The notes under the pieces were generated by a model. That model was given only the letters and a program-made list of their open reading frames with translations, was not told the origin of the DNA and made no database searches. Position numbers and translations under genes: made by a program. From the NCBI GenBank assembly GCA_003255065.1, contig QAOA01006231.1, positions 70,451 to 134,450 on the forward strand: a DNA stretch of 64,000 nucleotides, written 5' to 3'. Of the stretch, positions 1 to 11,401 are shown piece after piece; the first letter of the stretch is position 1, and the number at the start of each line of letters is the position of its first letter. Source of the stretch: Cercis canadensis. Lineage: Eukaryota > Streptophyta > Magnoliopsida > Fabales > Fabaceae.

Positions 1-309
1 TGGTGGTATGTGTAGCTTAATACTCTCCAAGTCATCATCAACTCTCCTCTCTCGCCTAACTCCTCTATTAGGTCTCTCATGTCTCCTTGAACTCGTGGAA
101 TCAGGTGAGCTGCCCTCACTATCCTCCTCATAGTTTCTCGGCCTCCTTCTCATATTAGGCCTAGGATGGTCTCTTCTTAGGTCTTGCACTCCAACCCTTT
201 CAACCCTTTCCTCCAAATTATCAAACCGAGCATTTAGCCTTGCAAACTCTTGTTGCATAGCATGCAATGTAAGTGCTATGTCAACATGCTCCTCCGGTCT
301 TCCATATTG
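1..309 (-). pseudogene. W: Ty3/gypsy gag, partial, runs off the left edge
   Basis: Read on the minus strand, about 100 codons are open. They contain a glutamine- and arginine-rich segment (EFARLNARFDNLEERVERVG) followed by an acidic/arginine-rich linker ending in DDDLESIKLHIPP. This layout (short coiled segment, RE-rich linker, then a D-L-x-S-I-K-x-x-I-P start of the capsid-like domain) is that of the N-terminus of a plant Ty3/gypsy gag and resembles the gag of element Z near 62070-62288. No convincing start codon is visible; an in-frame stop lies upstream near 355. The rest of the gag would lie left of the window. Confidence 0.7.
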
Positions 310-1390
310 TAGATAACTTGAAAAACAAGTTAGTAAAACAAGAATATGGCCTCATAACACACAACTCACGTGTATGCACTCAACAAGTGTTTCACTCTAG
401 GTCGCTTGTGTTTCACTCACTCTCTTTGTTGGCTTTTTTTTTTTCCAAAAAGAATCTCACCACTCTAGCCTTTTACCTCTTATCAACCTTCTTTTGGTCC
501 CTTGTTGGACTCTCAAGCCCACTAAAGAGTAGTAACTAAGCTAAACTCAGCTTCTTGGTGTAAGCCAAGGTAAAGCTCCTTCTTGACCAAGAAATTCAAG
601 GCCTCTTGGAACCTTTGGGAACAAGCTCTAGTGAGTGGCCCAACCCAAGCTAAGCTATCTGAGCCTCCAGGAGATGTGTCATCGGCAGTGTTGCCTCCTT
701 AGATCAATCCATCAGCATAACACCATGTAAGCCTAGGATCCCAAGAGTTTGGCCAGAAAAACAACAAAAGAAAGGTGAATGGAAGATGTGAAGACCCTTG
801 AAGCAGGGAATGGGCAACCTGGTCTAAGAACCAAACCTCCCAAGCACAATGCAGCAAGAACCAACGTGAATCACAATGAAGAAGGTGAAGAATCGCCACA
901 CTCCAGCAAAGGGGAAGAAATGGGAGTGATAAGATTCATGATCACCAAGCTAGTGTTACCCTAGCTGGCTCACAGCTCTGCATAGAGAGAAAAGAGAAGA
1001 ACCTCTAAAGTCTTTTCATAAAATGTCAATTGATTGCTAAAGACAAAGGCTTCAGCTCCTTTAAGAAGTTTGTGTGAGGCGGTTTTGTGAGTTGGGTGGA
1101 TATCCAACCCAAACTTGACCCATGACTCTAAGCCCTAATTAGATAAGCCTTAAAACCAACTAAAGAAAGACCTAAATGGTTTAGGCAGAACAAGCCCTAA
1201 AGAAAAGTGTTCAGCAAAGGCCTTATTACAAACACAAATAACCAAAATAAAGACCCTAAATACATAGCCATTTGGCCCAACAATAATAACAAATTACAAA
1301 GATCAATGACCAAACAAATATATGATAAAGTCTTCCTCTTCAATCTTCACTCTAGTCTTGGCTTCCTTGGTATTGCTACCTTGGATCGCA
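310..1390 (-). other. W: non-coding stretch, probably leader and LTR
   Basis: There is no supported gene here; the short open frames have no recognisable domain. The stretch sits between a minus-strand gag N-terminus (1-309) and what looks like a minus-strand pol C-terminus (1391-1560). That is where a leader plus LTR would be expected. I could not fix LTR ends or a clear primer-binding site, so the LTR reading is inference from position only. Confidence 0.4.
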
Positions 1391-1560
1391 TCATCTACCC
1401 TCCAAGCCATGTGTGTTCCACTCCTTGCAAGCTTGTTGCATTAACAATCCCACATTGATTTGCAACTTCTTGACCCGTGCCCTTGTCAAAGGACCATCAA
1501 CTTCAACCCTAGCCTTAGCCTCCATGGTGTCCTTGATGTTGCTACCTTGGATCACATCAA
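1391..1560 (-). pseudogene. W: probable C-terminal tail of a gypsy pol
   Basis: The minus-strand frame ends in GPLTRARVKKLQINVG followed by about 18 residues and a stop. A P-L-T-R-A-R-x-K-x-L-Q tail is common at the C-terminus of plant Ty3/gypsy polyproteins, and element Z has a similar tail (GLITRARAKMMQETL) just before its 3' LTR. At about 1560 it abuts Athila-like copy B1 on the opposite strand, so everything upstream of this tail is missing. Confidence 0.5.
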
Positions 1561-3637
1561 AATTTGAGGACCCTATGCTAGACCTTGGAGCTTCTATCAA
1601 TGTCATGCCAAAGTCAATTTTCCAGTCCATTGGACTCGAACCATTGCAACCAATAGGAGTCGTGATTCAACTAGCCAATCGAAGTAATGCCTACCCTGCT
1701 GGCCTAATTCAGGATGTGCTAGTCCAAGTTAATGAGTTAATCTTCCCAACTGACTTCTACATTCTAGACATGGAGGGAGAGTCAACAAACGGCAGAACTT
1801 CAATCATCCTTAGGAGACATTTCCTCAAGATCGCCAGAACCAAGATAGATGTGCATGTCGGAACCCTCTCCATGGAGTTTGGTGATAGTATTATTCAGTT
1901 TAATATCTTTGATGTCATGAAATACCCCATGGAAGACCATTCTCTTTATTGCATTGATATTATTGATGAGCTGGTCAATGAGGTTTATGATAGGTTTCTC
2001 TCTAAATTTCCTGAGTTATTGTTCTTGGATTATTCTATATGCTATAATTGTGGTGGTGATTCTACTTGTTCTGCGTGTTCTGAAATTGTTGCATTCTTAA
2101 AGAGTGATGATTCTGTCATGGAGGTTGCTATAGTAGTAGTTGATGATCCTACAGTGGTGTTTGATGCTAAGTATGCAGAGATTTGTGCAATAGAGGCAGC
2201 AGCCACGAAATTACTTCCTTCTACAGTGCAGCCCCCCAAACTAGAGCTTAAACCCCTTCCTGATCATTTGAAGTATGCATTTTTAGAGGTGAATGAGCAG
2301 CTGTCAGTCATTATAGCCCTGAATCTTCAACCTGACCAAGAAGAGAAATTATTGCATATTTTGAGGCAGCACAAGAAGGCAATTCGGTGAACACTGGTAG
2401 ATATACCTGGCATTAGCCCTTCTACTTGTATGCACAAAATTTTACTTGAAGAATGTGCTAAGTCAGTAAGGCAGCCACAGAGGAGACTCAACTCCCTGAT
2501 TTTGGATGTGGTTAAAAATGAAGTAACCAAGCTTCTTCAAGCTAGTATCATCTATCCAATCTAAGACAGCAAATGGGTAAGTCCAGTGTAAGTTGTCCCC
2601 AAGAAATCAGGAGTGACAGTTGTGGCCAATCAACACAATGAGCTCATTCCCACTTGAGTTCAGAATAACTGGAGGGTCTGTATAGATTACATAAGGCTTA
2701 ATCAGGCCACCCGTAAGGACCATTACCCATTTCCCTTCATTAATCAAATGTTGGAACGACTAGTAGGAAAGTCACACTATTGTTTTCTGGATGGATTTAC
2801 TAACTATTTTCAGATCCATATTGCACTTGAGGATCAGGAGAAGACCATCTTCACCTGTCCTTTCGGCACTTTTGCATACTGGAAGATGCCATTTAGACTT
2901 TACAATACTCCAAGTACCTTCCAACATTACATGATTAGTATCTTTTCTGATTTTATAGAGAACTGTATGGAGGTATTCATGGATGATTTCACTGTTTATG
3001 GCTCTTCCTTTGATGACTGCCTGGATAGCTTGTCTAGAGTTCTGCATAGGTGTATTAATACCAATCTTGTTTTGAATTTTGAAAAATATCATTTTATGGT
3101 AGAATAAGGTATAGTTTTAGGACATGTAGTCTCTAGCAAGGGCATAGAGGAAGATCCTGCCAAGATTGATGTTATTGCTTCTCTGCCTTACCCCACATGC
3201 GTGCAGGAAGTTCGTTCTTTTCTTGGCCATGCAGGATTCTATCGGCGCTTCATCCGTGACTTTAGCAAAATTGCCGTTCCGTTGTCCAACTTGTTGCAAA
3301 AGGATGTGGACTTTATCTTCAACCAATCCTGCAAGGATGCATTGGCTCATCTAAAAAAGGCTCTCACTTCAACTCATATCATCCAACCTCCCAATTGGAT
3401 GCTGCCATTTGAATTGATGTGTGATGCATCCAATTACGCAGTAGGAGCAGTCCTTGCTCAAAGGGTTTGTAAAACTCATCATATCATCTACTATACCTCG
3501 AGGACTCTTAATTTTGTCTAAGCGAATTACACCACAATAGAAAAAGAGCTTTTAGCAATTATTTTTGCTTTAGATTAGTTTAGATCCTACTTACTTTGTT
3601 CTCATGTGGTGATTTTCTCTGACCTTCCCATCTCCAT
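1560..3637 (+). pseudogene. B1: Athila-like protease/RT/RNase H fragment
   Basis: One reading frame, broken by stops, runs from the protease (FEDPMLDLGASINVMPKS, with the Athila-type DLGAS active-site motif) through a long linker to reverse transcriptase (VFMDDFTVYG, the xxDD box) and RNase H (LMCDASNYAVG ... EKELLAI ... FSDL). It starts abruptly inside the protease and stops abruptly at 3637 after the third RNase H acidic motif; gag, integrase and LTRs are absent. In-frame stops include TGA at 2388, TAA at 2562 and 2589, and TAA at 3105. The long frame at 1413-2390 is only the first part of this wreck. Compared with element A, many stops are C-to-T changes. Confidence 0.9.
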
Positions 3638-3639
3638 CA

Positions 3640-4105
3640 TTTAATTTTCTTGCTATTAAATTGAATCCAGCCTATCTAGATTGAGACTAGCTTGCCTAAG
3701 TCGTTGTTTAATTTTCTTGCAGTTAATGGAATCCAGCCTGTTTGGATCAAGCCTAGCTTGCCTAGGTCATTGTTATTTTTCTTGCTATGAAATGAAATCC
3801 AACTTGTCTAGACCAAACCTAGCTTGTCTAGGTCATTGCTTAATGTTGTCCCTGTTAAATTGAATCAAGTCTATCTAGATCGAGGCTAGCTTGCCTTGGT
3901 CAATGTTATTTTTCCTATTGTTTAATTGAATCCAGCCTATTTGGATGGAGGCTAGCTTGCCTAGGTCGTTGTTTTATTTTCTCATTATTAAATTAAATAT
4001 AGCCTGTTTGGACCGAGCCTAGCTTGCCTAGGTCATTGTTTAATTTTCTTCTTGTTAAATTGAATCAAGTCTAACTTGGTCAGCCTAGCTTGTTTAGGTC
4101 ATCTT
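3640..4105 (+). repeat. Minisatellite, about seven 66-bp units
   Basis: Seven head-to-tail degenerate units of about 65-67 bp are visible. Each has the order TTTAATTTTCTTG, TTAAATTGAATC, a CAGCCTNTNTGGAT-like core, then GCTAGCTTGCCTAGGTC and ATTG/GTTG. Units differ by several substitutions. The array starts at the broken end of B1 and grades into AT-rich sequence near 4105. Confidence 0.9.
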
Positions 4106-4574
4106 TTATTTATTTATTTAAAATTTGTTCGTGGTTGGCTTATGTAGGTACAAACTTTTTGTTTCCCTTGCCTTGTAAAAATTTGAATTAACTTCTTTGC
4201 CCATCATTTATTCATAAATAGATGAGCAAATGAGGGCAACTGTTGGCACTCAAATTTGTACATGCATTCATACAAGATCATTTTCCTTGGTTAGTTTAGG
4301 CTAGCCTCTTAAGGTTTTTTTTTTNTTTTTTTTTTTTTTTTTTTTTTTACACATTTGTCTTGCATTTTTAATCTTTGGGCCAGATCTTCTTTTATTGCTT
4401 TTTTATTTGAAGTCTAATCCAATTACTCCAATATCATAAAATAAAAAATCTAAAAGATAATAAAATTTTTATGTCTCTCAAGATTTTGTTTTTCAGTGTT
4501 TTCTTTCCATCAAATAAAAATAATAAAAGAGAAAGGAAATAAATAAAAAAAAATAAAGAAATAGTACTACCATG
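4106..4574. other. AT-rich non-coding stretch with poly-T and one N
   Basis: No coding potential is visible. It contains a long T run (about 4312-4348) with an unresolved base N at 4325 and an A/T-rich zone at 4430-4560. At 4225-4255 a purine-rich run (GATGAGCAAATGAGGGCAAC) is followed by TGTTGGCACTC, which could be a polypurine tract and LTR start of an older retroelement. I could not find the matching LTR. Confidence 0.5.
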
Positions 4575-5170
4575 CACCTCCACACTGCTCAACCCCGTTC
4601 CTCAGCCTTGCTCCCAATCCCAAGGGGAACGTGAGTGCCATTATGCTTAGGAGTGGCAAGTCAATTCCAGACACCGCAACTACACATTCTAGCAAAAGTC
4701 AGAGTAAACTGAATGTGCCGGTTAAACCTGTTGTTGACCCTAGCAATTCCAGCCAGAATCCTACTCCAGATATGCCACAGCAATAGAAGAATACTCATTT
4801 AGTCCCTCTACCCTTCCCTCAGAGAGCTATCCAATCCAAAAAATTGGATGAGGCAGAGAAAAAGAGAGAGCTTTTGGAGATATTTAGAAGAGTTGAAATC
4901 AACATTCCACTACTAGACGCAATCAAGTAGATTCCAAAGTATGCAAAGTAGTTTTTGAAGGAGTTGTGCACTCATAAGAGGAAGCTAAAAGGAAATGAAC
5001 AAGTCAGTATGGGCCAGAATTTTTCTGCCCTCATTCAACCTATGCCTCAAAAGTGTCAAGATCCTAGAACTTTTACTTTACCTTGTGTCATTGGGAAATG
5101 CACATTTGAGGATGCTATGCTGGACCTTGGAACTTCTATCAATGTCATGCCAAAGTCAGTTTTCTAGTCC
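4575..5170 (+). pseudogene. B2: Athila-like gag C-terminus and protease start
   Basis: The sequence aligns by eye with 21790-22375 of element A: the gag tail (TPDMPQQ, LPFPQRA, FLKELCTHKRKLKGNEQVS) followed by CTFEDAMLDLGTSINVMPKSVF of the protease. It carries stops absent from A, including TAG near 4928 (CAG in A) and TAG at 4786, plus a shifted frame at the left end. TAG at 5165 is at the position where B1 still has CAG. The first two thirds of gag are missing. Confidence 0.85.
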
Positions 5171-7183
5171 CTTGGACTCAGACCATTGTAACCAATAGGA
5201 GTAGTGATTCAACTAGCCAATCGAAGTAATACCTACCCTATTGGCCTAATTGAGGATGAGCTAGTCTGAGTTAATGAGTTAATCTTCCCAGCTGACTTCT
5301 ACATTCTAAACATAGAGGGAGAGTCAATAAACAACAAAACTCCAATCATCCTTAGGAGACCTTTCCTCAAGACCTCCAGAACCAAGATAGATGTCTATGT
5401 CGGAACCCTCTCCATGGAGTTCGGTGATAGTATTGTTCAATTTAATATCTTTGATGCCATGAAATATCCCATGGAAGACCATTCTCTTTATTGCATTGAT
5501 ATTATTGATGAGCTGATCTATAAGGTTTATGATAGCTTTCCCTCTGAACTTCCTAAGTTGTTGTTCTTGGATGATTCTCTATGTTGTAATTGTGGTGGTG
5601 ATTCTGTTTGCACTGCATGTTCTGAAATTGTTGCATTCTTAGAGAGTGATGATTCTATCATAAAGGTTGCTGCAGTAGTAGTTGATGATCCTGTAGTGGT
5701 GTTTGATGTTGAGTATGCAAATATTTGTGTAGTAGAGGCAGTAGCTACAAAATTACTTCCTTCCACAGTGCAGTTGCCCAAACTAAAGCTTAAACCTCTT
5801 CTTGAGCATCTGAAATATGCATTTTTAGAGGAGAATGAGTAGCTGCCAATCATTATAGCCCAGAATCTTCAACCTGACCAAAAAGAGAAATTATTGCATA
5901 TTCTGAGGCAGCACAAGAGGGCAATTGGGTGGACACTATCAGATATACTTGGCATTAGCCTTTCCACTTGTATGCACAAAATTTTACTTAAAGAAGGTGC
6001 TAAGTCAATGAGGCAGCCACAGAGGAGACTCAACCCCCTGATTTTGGATGTGGTTAAAAATGAAGTAACCAAGCTTCTTCAAGCTGATATCATCTATTCA
6101 ATCTAAGACAGCAAATGGGTGAGTCCAGTGTAAGTTGTCCCCAAGAAATCTGGAGTGACAATTATGGCCAATCAACACAATGAGCTCATCCCCACTCGAG
6201 TTCAAAATAACTGGAGGGTCTATATAGATTACAGAAGGCTCAATCAGGCCACCCATAAGGACCATTACCCACTTCCCTTCATTAATCAGATGTTGGAGTG
6301 GCTAACAAGGAAGTCACAACTCTATTTTTTGGATGAATTTTTTGGCTATTTTGAAATCCACATTGCACCTGAGGATCAGGAGAAGACCACCTTCACCTGT
6401 CCCTTCGACACTTTTGCATATCGGAGGATGTCATTCGGTCTTTGCAATGCTCTAGGTACCTTCTAACGTTGCATGATTAGTATCTTTTTTAATTTTATAG
6501 AGAACTGTATGGAGGTATTCATGGATGATTTCACTGTTTATGGCTTTTCCTTTAATGACTGCCTGGATAGCTTGTCTACAGTTATGCATAAGTGTATTGA
6601 AACCAATGTTGTTTTGAATTTTGAAAAATGTCATTTTATGGTAGAACAAGGTATAGTTTTAGGACATGTAGTCTCTAGCAAGGGCATAGAGGTAGATCCT
6701 GCCAAACTTGATGTTATTGCTTCTTTGCCTTACCCCGCATGCATGTGTGAAGTTCGTTCTTTTCTTGATCATGCAGGATTCTACCAGCGCTTCATTCGTG
6801 ACTTCAGCAAAATTGTCGTTCCGCTATCCAACTTGTTGCAAAAGGATGTGGACTTTATCTTCAACCAATCCTGCAATGAGGTATTTGCTCATCTCAAGAA
6901 GGCTCTCACTTCAACTCTCATCATCCAACCTCCCGACTAGACGCTACTATTTGAATTGATGTGTGATGCATCCAACTATGCAGTGAAAGTAGTCATTGCT
7001 CATAGGGTTTGCAAAGCTCATCGTGTTATCTACTATGCCTCGAGGACACTTGATTTTGCCCAAGCAAATTACACCATAACAGAAAAAGAACTTTTAGCAA
7101 TTGTTTTTGCTTTAGATAAGTTTAGATCCTACTTGTTTTATTCTCATGTGGTGATTTTCTCTGACCATTCAGCTCTCAATTGA
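5171..7183 (+). pseudogene. B2: Athila-like protease/RT/RNase H, integrase deleted
   Basis: Continues the same frame through the protease-RT linker (5414-5842), RT (VFMDDFTVYGFSFND near 6517-6560) and RNase H (MCDASNYAVK, EKELLAI, FSDHSALN). The coding homology stops at 7183. Sequence matching element A resumes with what follows A's pol gene (GAATTTGTGAGCTTGAAG at A 27733), so the integrase, about 1.9 kb in A, has been deleted. Stops at 6104 and 6131 lie at the same sites as stops in B1 (2562, 2589). Further stops include TAA at 6465 and TAG near 6938. Confidence 0.9.
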
Positions 7184-8396
7184 GAATTGTAGAGTTTGTG
7201 AGCTTGAAGTAATTGAGTTTAAGGTTTCTAGCATGATTGGATAAATTTCTTGCATCTTTTAGTTGGCTATTTTGGTGATAGAAATTGATTTGTTGGATTA
7301 AGCTTGATAATGCATACCTAGTGAGTCTTTGAGCCTATTGTCATTCTCTATTTCTTTCTTGTGTGCATTGCACTCATGTCGTTTGATGCTCTAGAACTTA
7401 TTTTGCTTCTTTTTGAGACTATATTGTCATATGCATGTATGAATGTGATGAAAGTCATCTTTTCTTGCTTTTAGCTAGTTAGCCAAATAGCCTACCTAAC
7501 ATCTTTTTCCTTGATTCTCCCCTTGAGCCTAATTTCTCTCATTCTTTCATTTAGCTCATTGCAAGCCTTTCTTGAAAAACCATGTTTTTCCCAACACCTT
7601 AGGGAGTAGGAGAGCATTGGTTGATCTTTTGATGAATTCTTATTTGTTTAGGACGGACAAAGTTCCAAGTGTGGGGGTGATTTGTGCAATTTGAAAGGCA
7701 AGTGATTATGTGAATTGTAAAGACAAAGAAAAAGTAGCCAAAAGCAAAAAAAAAAAAAAAAAATTGTTTAAAAAAAAAAAGAAAAGAAAGGAAAACAAAT
7801 GCAAAGAAAAAGAGAATAAAACGGGTTTGTCTTATATAAAGAGAAAAGAGTGTGTAAAGAAAGTTGCATAGAACTTTTGGGTGAAATTTTTGTGCTTATT
7901 GCTATTTTGACTCATCATTCCCAATGTCCTCATGCTCTCTTTGGTTTTAACTTGCCATATCCATATTATCTATTTTATTCATTCCCTCTCCTTGGCCCCA
8001 TTGCAACCTTCAATAAAGTCCTGATTTGTGCATGCATATATTTGAAGTAGTGGAGATTAGAAAATAAGCAAGCCTATGGTATTGTAAATTGTCATGAGTT
8101 AATTTGAGTGAAACACTTACCCCTTAAACACTTGAAGGATTGAAAGTGTATCTTGTGAGACTCTATCAGTCTTAATTTTTTCAGTTCAATTGAAATAACC
8201 ATGTTTGTTGGTGAAAAGTGCAAGAAATAAATTCATGAGTGTCTTGATTCTTTAAGTTCTTGATTGTTCCTCTTGTTGACTTAACTTTTGCATTCTTGAA
8301 AGTTGTTGTTGGAAAAAGCCCCCTTAGCTGTTTTCTTTCTTTCCTAGTTTACTTCTAGTTTGCCTAGGACATGCAAAGGATAAGTGTGTGGGGATT
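7184..8396 (+). other. B2: post-pol non-coding region with polypurine tract
   Basis: No supported gene. The stretch is colinear with 27721-28938 of element A: AT-rich, with an A-rich run at 7740-7800, the motif GACGGACAAAGTTC (7653) and a purine-rich end just before the LTR (8377-8394, AAGGATAAGTGTGTGGGG). No envelope-like frame is present. The 66-residue open frame at 7850-8050 has a counterpart in A at 28346-28570 but differs too much to suggest selection. Confidence 0.75.
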
Positions 8397-9643
8397 TGAT
8401 AAATAGTATTTTTATACGTTATTTGGCCTTCCTTGTCTAATGTTTTTCATCATCTCCTATGCTTAATTTCATGACTTAGGCAATATTTTGTCATTTGGGT
8501 TCCATGTTAGGTTTTTATCATTCAACATTTTCATTTTGACCATGTTTTTTTTTTTTTTTTAATTTTTGGCTTATTTTGAGTTTTTTATGTCTAAAAAGTG
8601 TGATTTTGGTCTTGTAGGAAAGCTAAGACACAGAGGTACAACTCTTGTGAAGACCTAATTTCCATCCAAAGGTGTCTTAGTGATTCCCTGACCCGAAGAA
8701 GTCAGCACTCAGACTTGTGGGCCGAGCCCACATATTTGGGCCCATTTCCCTCATCTGAAGTCCAATCCATACAAGAGAGAGCTCATTCTGAAGCTAAAAG
8801 GCAAGTCTACACAGAAGGGTGGTTTAATCATTGATCATGGGCGGTTATAGATGCCAATTAGGGTATAGAATAGTACAGATCTGAATAGGAGGAAATTACT
8901 TTCTTTGCCTATTTTGTTTTCTGGAGACATTTTTCCTTTTTCATTTTTTTTACTGTTCCATTGCTTTCTTTTTCCATTGGAGCTCAGATTTAATGGCCAT
9001 GGAATAGTAGAACTTCTGTAACCAACCTAGACTCCTAATTGAATTCAGTTTGATTTTGAGATTCTGTATTTATTTAATTCTAATTTTAATGCAATTCTGT
9101 TTTTCTTTGGATTTCTGCCTTGCCTCGGTTTTGTATGGATTTATGGAGATTTCTGTGATTCATATGGATTTCAGGATATGAAATAGAATTTAGGTTGATT
9201 AATATTTTGTTCTACTGCATGAATTCAGAGAATATGCTAATTGATGTTCGGTTTTAGGTTAAACAACTAATTGCTAATTCTGTGTGATTGCAAAGATTAG
9301 TGATATATGTGGTTAAATCAGATTCTGAATGATAATTAAGTAGGAACACTTTGTTATAAATAGAGATTTTGGTTATGACTAAATTCAATTAGCAGTGCTG
9401 ACTAAGACTTGATTAATCATATTCAATCTAGGATGAATCAAACAAATTCTTGATGGATGTTTAGTGAGGTTGCATTTTTATCAATTGAATTAATCTCTAT
9501 TCAATTCTGCATTTTACATTTAGTAATATAATTTGTGTTTGAAAATCCCCAATTAGTAATCTTGAAATTGTTAATTAGCCATTGCATTCCCTGAGAGACT
9601 TCCTAGATCAGCTCTGTATTGTATTCTTTATAGGGGATTTGGC
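8397..9643 (+). mobile_element. B2: truncated Athila-like 3' LTR
   Basis: Starts TGATAAATAGTATTTTTATA directly after a polypurine tract, like the 3' LTR of A (TGATAAACAGTATTTTTATA at 28939). It keeps the order of LTR landmarks seen in A (CTTGTAGGAAAGCTAAGA, the GGCCCAATT-like block, the ACTTCTGTAACCAA block, and TATAGGGGATTTGG near the end). The last 40 or so bases before the expected CA end are missing; at about 9643 it runs into element X. Confidence 0.8.
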
Positions 9644-10566
9644 ATTACTCTATAATAGTAACTACTGCAATGTGTGATGAACGTGGTCTTTTCTTTATCC
9701 CTTTGGTAAGTAGCTCCAATGTTCTTTAACCCGAAGGGCATTACTCTATAATAGTAAGTGCCCTAGTGTGTGATGAACGTGGTCTTTTCTTTATCTTCTT
9801 CGGTCATGGGAATCAAGTTATAACCGAAATATTCATCTATAAAGGAGCAATAATTATTTTTGGCAATGTTATCAACCAACACTTCTATGTGGGGTAGTGA
9901 AAAGTCATCTTTAGGACTAGCTCGATTTAGGACATGGAAATCCATGCACATTCTCACCTTTCCATCCATGTTAGAGACTATGACTATATTAGCAACCCAA
10001 TCCGGATTAGTAGATACTTCCCGAAAACCCAATTCAATTTGCTGCATCGCCTCCTCTTTCATCTTGCCAGACATATTCGACCTCATCTGCATCAGTTTTT
10101 GCTTAACCGGTTTGCAGTTTAGGTATAGGGGAATCTTGTATGACACATCACTAGGAACAAGGCAAGGCATGTCAGGGTAAGACCATGCGAACACATCTAG
10201 GTATTCTCTAAAGAGAGTGATCATTTCCTCCTTTTCTGGATTATCCATTATCTTCAACTCCTTTTTCTCATTTTCTATCCATAAATTTATCATCTAAAAC
10301 TCTTCATCATGGGGACTCATAGCCTTCTCATGAGACTCAATCATTTTAGCAAGCTTGTCTGAAAGTTCTATGCCCTCTTTAGTGTCATATTCATCTTCTT
10401 CCAATTCAATATGAGAATTAATCACTGGACAAATAGAAACTTCATTTTGGGTCAAAAGATCTGGGGTTATCAAGACTCCTGAGAATGAATTTAAGAAAAT
10501 TTTAATAGGAATTAGGGAATAGAAATAAAGTAAGAGTAATGGACTTGAAAAGAGCGAACGGAACAA
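9644..10566 (-). pseudogene. X: Ogre/Tat-type RT fragment with internal duplication
   Basis: The minus-strand frame begins near 10566, has one TAG at 10294-10296, and continues in the same frame. RT features: EYLDVFAWSYPDMP, then VKQKL, GKVRMCMDFHVLNRASPKDDFSLPH, NYCSFIDEYFGYN and EKTTFITH. These are the fingers/palm motifs of Tat-lineage RT. The expected YVDD box is not reached. Near 9738-9800 the frame repeats: the block coding EKTTFITH...YYYRVMP occurs twice (about 9645-9700 and 9738-9800). The element is cut at about 9644 against the B2 LTR. Confidence 0.85.
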
Positions 10567-10910
10567 AATTAAAAAGACAACTCTATGTTTGAAAATACTT
10601 CATCAATATTATTGAATAAAAGCAGTCCAATACATATATATAAAATTTTTTAATGACCTTGGACTTCAATCAAGAGAAAATTAATGACAAAAACAAAAAG
10701 AAATTACTCAAGAGGAATAAGATTTGGCATAAGTTCCATTTCCCAATTGGTCAATTGTTCATTATCTTACAAGGCCAGATCTAATGGCTTTTTTCCATAG
10801 TTGCCATCCAAATTGTTCATGGCTTGTGATGACCTCTCAGTCTCCTAAGGCATTATCACTTTAACCCACACAGGGAAAGTTTCACCCAGATGAGGGATGC
10901 CTTTTGTTCC

Positions 10911-11060
10911 TTAAGCTGAACTATTCTTACCCACAGCTTCAACATAAGAGTGCTTATAGCCTACATCTTGTCTGGCAATATTCTCTAGCAGAGAAATAGG
11001 AGGGCTAATTCCCTGCAAATTTACTCCCAAGCCTTTTCCATCTTGGAAGCCATTCTTCTC
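10911..11060 (-). pseudogene. X: G-patch-like segment upstream of RT
   Basis: The minus-strand frame reads MLEKNGFQDGKGLGVNLQGI. A G-x-G-L-G segment of this form precedes RT in Ogre/Tat polyproteins. The sequence on its 5' side (11069-11401) is gag N-terminal, so zinc-knuckle and protease coding sequence that would normally lie between has been lost. The 300 bp between this segment and the RT frame hold no clear domain. Confidence 0.65.
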
Positions 11061-11068
11061 CAACATCC

Positions 11069-11401
11069 TCACCTGATGGCAATACCTGGATTTGTGGCAT
11101 GAGGCATCAGATGAGGTGGCATTCCACATATTGGAGCTAACAACATAGCAGTAACTTCTCTAAAAGGAAGTGATGCAAAAGAAACATATGCATTTGTTCC
11201 ACTAGCAGTCTCCTTTAACTTTAGGCTCTCAGTCATTAGTCTCATCATATCATTCATTCTTTGCTTCATCTCATCAAACTCAGCTTCCAAATTCCTACCT
11301 ACTTCTTGGTTTTCTTCCATAACTGCGATGGTCCTCGTTCTTAGCCCGATAGATCCCTTGACTGGGCACTTGCGATTGAGCTTAGACTTCCTGGAATGCA
11401 T
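11069..11401 (-). pseudogene. X: gag N-terminal fragment, Tat type
   Basis: A 110-codon frame starts with a basic stretch and contains a predicted coiled coil (MEENQEVGRNLEAEFDEMKQ and following RMNDMMRLMTES). Tat/Ogre gag proteins commonly carry a short M/E/Q-rich helix of this kind near the N-terminus. The capsid-like domain (W-F-x-x-L-P-P-N-S type) that should follow is absent, so the element is internally deleted between here and 11060. Confidence 0.6.

Noticed and set aside
1413..2390. 325-codon open frame that looks like a single gene
   Set aside because: Its first 50 codons are the antisense of a gypsy pol tail and the rest is the protease and linker of Athila-like copy B1; the frame crosses an element junction.
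3640..4105. CRISPR-like array
   Set aside because: Units are contiguous 66-bp repeats without unique spacers, in a plant nuclear context.
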